Positions 5,153-8,038 of a DNA stretch of 8,038 bases are shown in pieces. This stretch comes from Sulfuricurvum sp. (lineage in GTDB: Bacteria > Campylobacterota > Campylobacteria > Campylobacterales > Sulfurimonadaceae): assembly GCA_030679635.1 (NCBI GenBank), contig JAUXSZ010000115.1:1-8038 (forward strand), given 5' to 3'. Position 1 is the stretch's first letter. Every line of letters starts with the position of its first letter. Made by a program: the position numbers and the translations under genes. The notes below the pieces were generated by a model. The model did no database searches and was not told the origin of the DNA. It was given only the letters and a program-made list of their open reading frames with translations.

Positions 5153-7363
5153 GTGAGCACTCTCGAAAACATCCAAACCGTACTCAAACAACACAAACTC
5201 TCCAATGACGACTACACCCATATTAAAAAAATACTCGGACGTGAGCCAAATCTCGTTGAAATCGGTATTTTTTCAGCGATGTGGAGTGAGCACTGCAGTT
5301 ATAAATCCTCTAAAAAACATCTCAGCGGCTTTCCGACTAAGGCTCCATGGGTGATCCAGGGTCCGGGTGAAAATGCCGGTGTCATCGATATCGGTGGCGG
5401 ATATGCAGCCGTCTTTAAAATGGAAAGCCACAATCACCCCAGTTTCATTGAACCGTATCAAGGTGCTGCAACGGGCGTTGGCGGAATCATGCGCGACGTC
5501 TTTACCATGGGTGCCCGTCCGATAGCCAACCTCAATGCCCTTCGTTTTGGAAATGTCCTCAACAAAGATGATATCAGCGCTCATCAGCGCTATTTGGTTC
5601 GCGGTGTCGTAGCCGGAATCGGCGGTTACGGTAACTGTATGGGTGTTCCAACCATCGGTGGAGAGACGAGTTTTGATGAATGCTACAATGGCAATATTCT
5701 CGTTAATGCCTTTACCCTGGGCCTCGCAAAAAGCGACGAGATTTTCTACGGTCGTGCTGAGGGGATCGGCAATCCGGTTATCTATGTAGGATCAAAAACA
5801 GGTCGTGATGGTTTGGGCGGAGCCGTCATGAGTTCAGACAGCTTTACAGAAGCCTCCAAAAGTCTTCGCCCTACCGTTCAAGTGGGTGACCCATTTACAG
5901 AGAAATTACTCCTTGAAGCATGCTTAGAGCTCTTTAAAACCGATTACGTTATCGGTATACAGGATATGGGTGCGGCAGGTTTGACATCAAGCGCATTTGA
6001 GATGGCCGGACGTTCAGGGAGCGGTATGATCATGCATCTTGACCGTGTACCTGCACGCGAAGAGGGGATGGAACCGTATGAGTTCATGCTCTCCGAGTCA
6101 CAAGAGCGCATGCTTCTGTGTGCGAGAAAAGGGACAGAGCAAGCGATCATCGATATTTTTGAGAAATGGGATCTTGACTGTGCCGTCATCGGTGAAGTGA
6201 CCGCAACAGGCAATATGGAGCTTTTTTGGCATGGCGAAAAATGTGCTGATGTTCCCGTCAATCCGGTGAGCGAAGAAGCTCCCGTATTGGACCGTCCAAT
6301 GAGCCGTCCAGCCTATTTAGATTCTATTGTAAAGGTAACGTTAGCAGATTTCGATGCTGTTGATAATCAAACCGCATTTGAAAAACTCATCGCATCCATG
6401 GAAGTCGTGGACAAAGGGTGGATTTACCAGCAATACGACTCTATGGTTCAAGCCAATACGATCAAAAAAGGCGGCGAACTCGACGCATCGGTAATCCGTA
6501 TCAAAGAAAATGGTGTGGCATTAGCTATGAGCGCAGACTGTAATGTCCGATACTGCTATATCGACCCAAAAGCAGGCGCCGCAGCAGCCGTTATCGAGAG
6601 TGGCCGTAATGTAGCCATGAGCGGAGCAACACCCAAAGCGATCACCGATTGTCTCAACTATGGAAATCCGGAAAATCCGGAAGTCATGTGGCAATTTGCT
6701 CAAGGGTGTCTGGGAATCAAAGAAGCATGTCTTGAGCTTAATACTCCCGTAATCGGTGGGAATGTTTCCCTTTATAACGAAACCAATGGAAAATCAGTCT
6801 TCCCAACCCCGGCCATAGCAATGGTAGGGGTCAACGAAGATCAAAATAAAGTACTTCTCTCAACGTTCCAAAAAGAGGGAAATAGCCTCTATCTGATCGG
6901 TGAAAATAAAAGTGAATTTGGCGGATCACTGTACATGAAAGAACTCTATGCAACCGTAGCGGGAACCATTCCGAGTATTAGCTATATTGCAGAGCGCGCA
7001 TTGTGGGATCTTGTCATCGAAGCCAATAAAAAAGGGCTCTTAGCCTCTGCAAAAGATTGTAGCGCCGGTGGTGCTGCAATCACACTGGCTAAAATGGCAT
7101 GTGTCAGTGGCAAAGGTATTAAAGCTACAGTAAATGTTACTGATACGCGCGATATATTTGCGGAAAGTATGTCTAGAGCAATTATCGAAGTAGCACCTGA
7201 AAATTGTGCCGCTTTTGAAGCAATGCTAGGTGATCTTCAATCTCAAAAAATAGGTATCGTTGGAGGAGATATATTCTCTGTTAATGATGTTACCATGAAC
7301 CTCTCTGATATGCAGTCAATTTACTACAACACCTTCAAACAAGTTATAGAGGGCGACCTCTAG
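5153..7363 (+). CDS. purL: Phosphoribosylformylglycinamidine synthase, subunit PurL (small type)
   Basis: PurL carries out the ATP-dependent amidation of FGAR to FGAM in purine synthesis, using ammonia delivered by PurQ and held in a complex with PurS. Neither partner gene is in this window. At 736 aa it matches the small PurL class (about 740 aa). SAMWSEHCSYKS (about 41-52) holds the conserved His47. MESHNHPSFIEPYQGAATG (90-108) and GGIMRDVFTMGARP (110-123) are the first AIRS-type nucleotide-binding half. DMGAAGLTSSAFEMAG (271-286) and LSESQERMLL (313-322) complete it. GGNVSLYNE (535-543) and GGSLYMKEL lie in the second half. The usual DxSDGG motif reads DCSAGG (635-640), so Asp is replaced by Ala. 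The start is GTG with AAGGA 6 nt upstream. The last roughly 270 nt are more AT-rich than the rest. The stop lies 5 nt from the convergent acetyltransferase gene. Confidence 0.97.
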   Translation: MSTLENIQTVLKQHKLSNDDYTHIKKILGREPNLVEIGIFSAMWSEHCSYKSSKKHLSGFPTKAPWVIQGPGENAGVIDIGGGYAAVFKMESHNHPSFIEPYQGAATGVGGIMRDVFTMGARPIANLNALRFGNVLNKDDISAHQRYLVRGVVAGIGGYGNCMGVPTIGGETSFDECYNGNILVNAFTLGLAKSDEIFYGRAEGIGNPVIYVGSKTGRDGLGGAVMSSDSFTEASKSLRPTVQVGDPFTEKLLLEACLELFKTDYVIGIQDMGAAGLTSSAFEMAGRSGSGMIMHLDRVPAREEGMEPYEFMLSESQERMLLCARKGTEQAIIDIFEKWDLDCAVIGEVTATGNMELFWHGEKCADVPVNPVSEEAPVLDRPMSRPAYLDSIVKVTLADFDAVDNQTAFEKLIASMEVVDKGWIYQQYDSMVQANTIKKGGELDASVIRIKENGVALAMSADCNVRYCYIDPKAGAAAAVIESGRNVAMSGATPKAITDCLNYGNPENPEVMWQFAQGCLGIKEACLELNTPVIGGNVSLYNETNGKSVFPTPAIAMVGVNEDQNKVLLSTFQKEGNSLYLIGENKSEFGGSLYMKELYATVAGTIPSISYIAERALWDLVIEANKKGLLASAKDCSAGGAAITLAKMACVSGKGIKATVNVTDTRDIFAESMSRAIIEVAPENCAAFEAMLGDLQSQKIGIVGGDIFSVNDVTMNLSDMQSIYYNTFKQVIEGDL
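7347..7362 (+). other. GNRA-capped hairpin across the purL stop codon
   Basis: TAGAGG (7347-7352) pairs perfectly with CCTCTA (7357-7362) around a GCGA tetraloop, so the stem includes two bases of the purL TAG stop. No T tract follows, so it is not a classical intrinsic terminator. With the opposing gene ending 5 nt away, it may mark or protect the 3' end of the purL mRNA. The structure is read directly; a function is inference. Confidence 0.35.
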
Positions 7364-7368
7364 TCACA

Positions 7369-7884
7369 TCAATCCATCCAGCGCCGCGGATCATATCCAT
7401 CCGTTGGTCGCGTAATTGCCTTTTTCTCAAGCTTCTTAACCATTATTAAAATATCTTTCTCTTCTGCGTCAATTAGTGGAAGAAAGCCCAATCGCTCATA
7501 AAACTTAACCGCACGTGAATTAAACTGAACACACACAGAGATTTGTTCATAAATAACAGCAGCTTCTTGCAGTAGCTGGTCCATTATCAATGAACCTATC
7601 CCCAATCCTCTGCCATCAGGCATTACCCCAATAATAAGCACAGGCGTGACATCATTAACATAACCACTTACACTGTCAGATTGTTTATACAAACGTATCC
7701 AAGCGGCAGCAGAGACTACATTATTACTCTGGGAATAAATACCCACATCGCTACTCATAAAGCCGTAGTCATTGGTATAAACATTCAATATTGGAGGATT
7801 TGCATCAAGAGTTAAAGCATACGGCAACATGTTATATGCGATTTTTTGTTCGGATGATCTGAGAAAAAATAAGGTTGTATTCAT
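7369..7884 (-). CDS. GNAT-family N-acetyltransferase, substrate unknown
   Basis: GNAT enzymes transfer an acetyl group from acetyl-CoA to an amine. The 171-aa product has the acetyl-CoA-binding motif A at about 82-108 (VLIIGVMPDGRGLGIGSL), where Arg92, Gly95 and Gly97 form the pyrophosphate-binding RxxGxG. The later motif NSRAVKFYERLGF (122-134) is typical of the C-terminal part of the fold. AAAWIRLY followed by VNDVTP before motif A resembles a widespread GNAT subgroup of unknown substrate. The ATG (7882-7884) lacks a Shine-Dalgarno, but an extended -10 box ends 7 nt before it. Two sampled 60-nt stretches have about 35% GC, against about 48% in mid-purL, hinting at acquisition. It lies 69 nt downstream of a 5S rRNA in the same direction and converges on purL. 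The substrate cannot be judged from sequence. Confidence 0.88.
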   Translation of the reverse strand: MNTTLFFLRSSEQKIAYNMLPYALTLDANPPILNVYTNDYGFMSSDVGIYSQSNNVVSAAAWIRLYKQSDSVSGYVNDVTPVLIIGVMPDGRGLGIGSLIMDQLLQEAAVIYEQISVCVQFNSRAVKFYERLGFLPLIDAEEKDILIMVKKLEKKAITRPTDGYDPRRWMD

Positions 7885-7891
7885 GAATAGT

Positions 7892-7900
7892 AGTATATCA
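7892..7900 (-). promoter_or_regulatory. Extended -10 promoter for the GNAT gene
   Basis: On the minus strand TGATATACT (7900-7892) is an extended -10 element: TGn followed by TATACT. It is 7 nt from the GNAT ATG (7884), so transcription would start at or 1-2 nt before the ATG. An AT-only inverted repeat, TTTAAA-TTT-TTTAAA (7902-7916), lies just upstream. No -35 match is evident. Confidence 0.5.
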
Positions 7901-7953
7901 GTTTAAATTTTTTAAAGAAAGGTGATTATTGTAAAAAGGGGAGTTAAATCTGA

Positions 7954-8038
7954 GGCCAGGCGGCGACCTACGTTTCCACACCTGAAAGATGCAGTATTAT
8001 GAGCGAAGAGGGTCTTAGCTTCCGGGTTCGGAATGGGA
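7954..8038 (-). rRNA. rrf: 5S ribosomal RNA, 3' part (5' end beyond the window)
   Basis: Read on the minus strand, the last 85 nt are the 3' two-thirds of a bacterial 5S rRNA. CCATTCCGAACCCGGAAG at the right edge is the universal loop B/helix III region. It is followed by the helix IV/loop E arm (AATACTGCATCTTTCAGGTG) and the end GGTCGCCGCCTGGCC, whose last bases would pair with the missing 5' end. The 3' end is placed near 7954 by that closing helix, within a few nt. About 30-35 nt are missing. By the usual 16S-23S-5S order, the rest of the operon lies to the right. Downstream there is a T5 tract (7937-7933) but no clear hairpin before it. Confidence 0.95.

Noticed and set aside
5944..6261. 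Open frame of 105 codons on the minus strand inside purL
   Set aside because: It is antisense to the conserved DMGAAGL and SESQERM region of PurL, and its composition follows that of purL.
1..8038. Mobile element, CRISPR array, defence system or tRNA
   Set aside because: No transposase or integrase motifs, no regularly spaced repeats, no tRNA-like cloverleaf and no long inverted or direct repeats were seen. The genes are core functions apart from the GNAT gene and the unknown 108-aa gene.

Overview
The window looks like a housekeeping stretch of a Campylobacterota (epsilonproteobacterial) chromosome, probably a Sulfuricurvum/Sulfurimonas-like free-living member. This is inferred from the block rnr-holA-rpsF-ssb-rpsR, which I recall as the order in Helicobacter pylori, from Helicobacter-like RNase R and Gre proteins, and from strong -10 boxes without clear -35 boxes. 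Most of the window is roughly 40-48% GC by eye, with an AT-richer right end.

Left half (1-4152, all minus strand). The genes read leftward: rnr (RNase R), holA (DNA polymerase III delta), then a 119-nt gap with a likely promoter, then rpsF-ssb-rpsR (ribosomal protein S6, single-stranded DNA-binding protein, ribosomal protein S18). rpsR runs off the left edge. rnr and holA overlap by 8 nt. The rpsF leader carries a 16-nt tandem duplication of its Shine-Dalgarno segment.

Middle (4153-5152). A short divergent promoter region separates rnr from a rightward pair: an unrecognised 108-aa gene and, 1 nt after it, a Gre transcript-cleavage factor with GreB-like residues. A hairpin with flanking A and T tracts lies inside the 3' end of the gre reading frame. 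A strong extended -10 promoter follows for the next gene.

Right half (5153-8038). purL, the large subunit of FGAM synthase in purine synthesis, is full length and starts with GTG. It converges, with a 5-nt gap, on an AT-rich GNAT acetyltransferase gene on the minus strand. The last 85 nt are the 3' part of a 5S rRNA on the minus strand, so a ribosomal RNA operon lies to the right and the acetyltransferase gene sits directly downstream of it.

No mobile element, CRISPR array, tRNA or defence system is visible. No intergenic stretch exceeds 120 nt. The observations most worth checking are the duplicated ribosome-binding segment of rpsF, two promoters placed so that the mRNA would be leaderless (rnr and the GNAT gene), the drop in GC running from the 3' end of purL into the GNAT gene beside the rRNA operon, and the hybrid GreA/GreB protein coupled to an unknown small protein.
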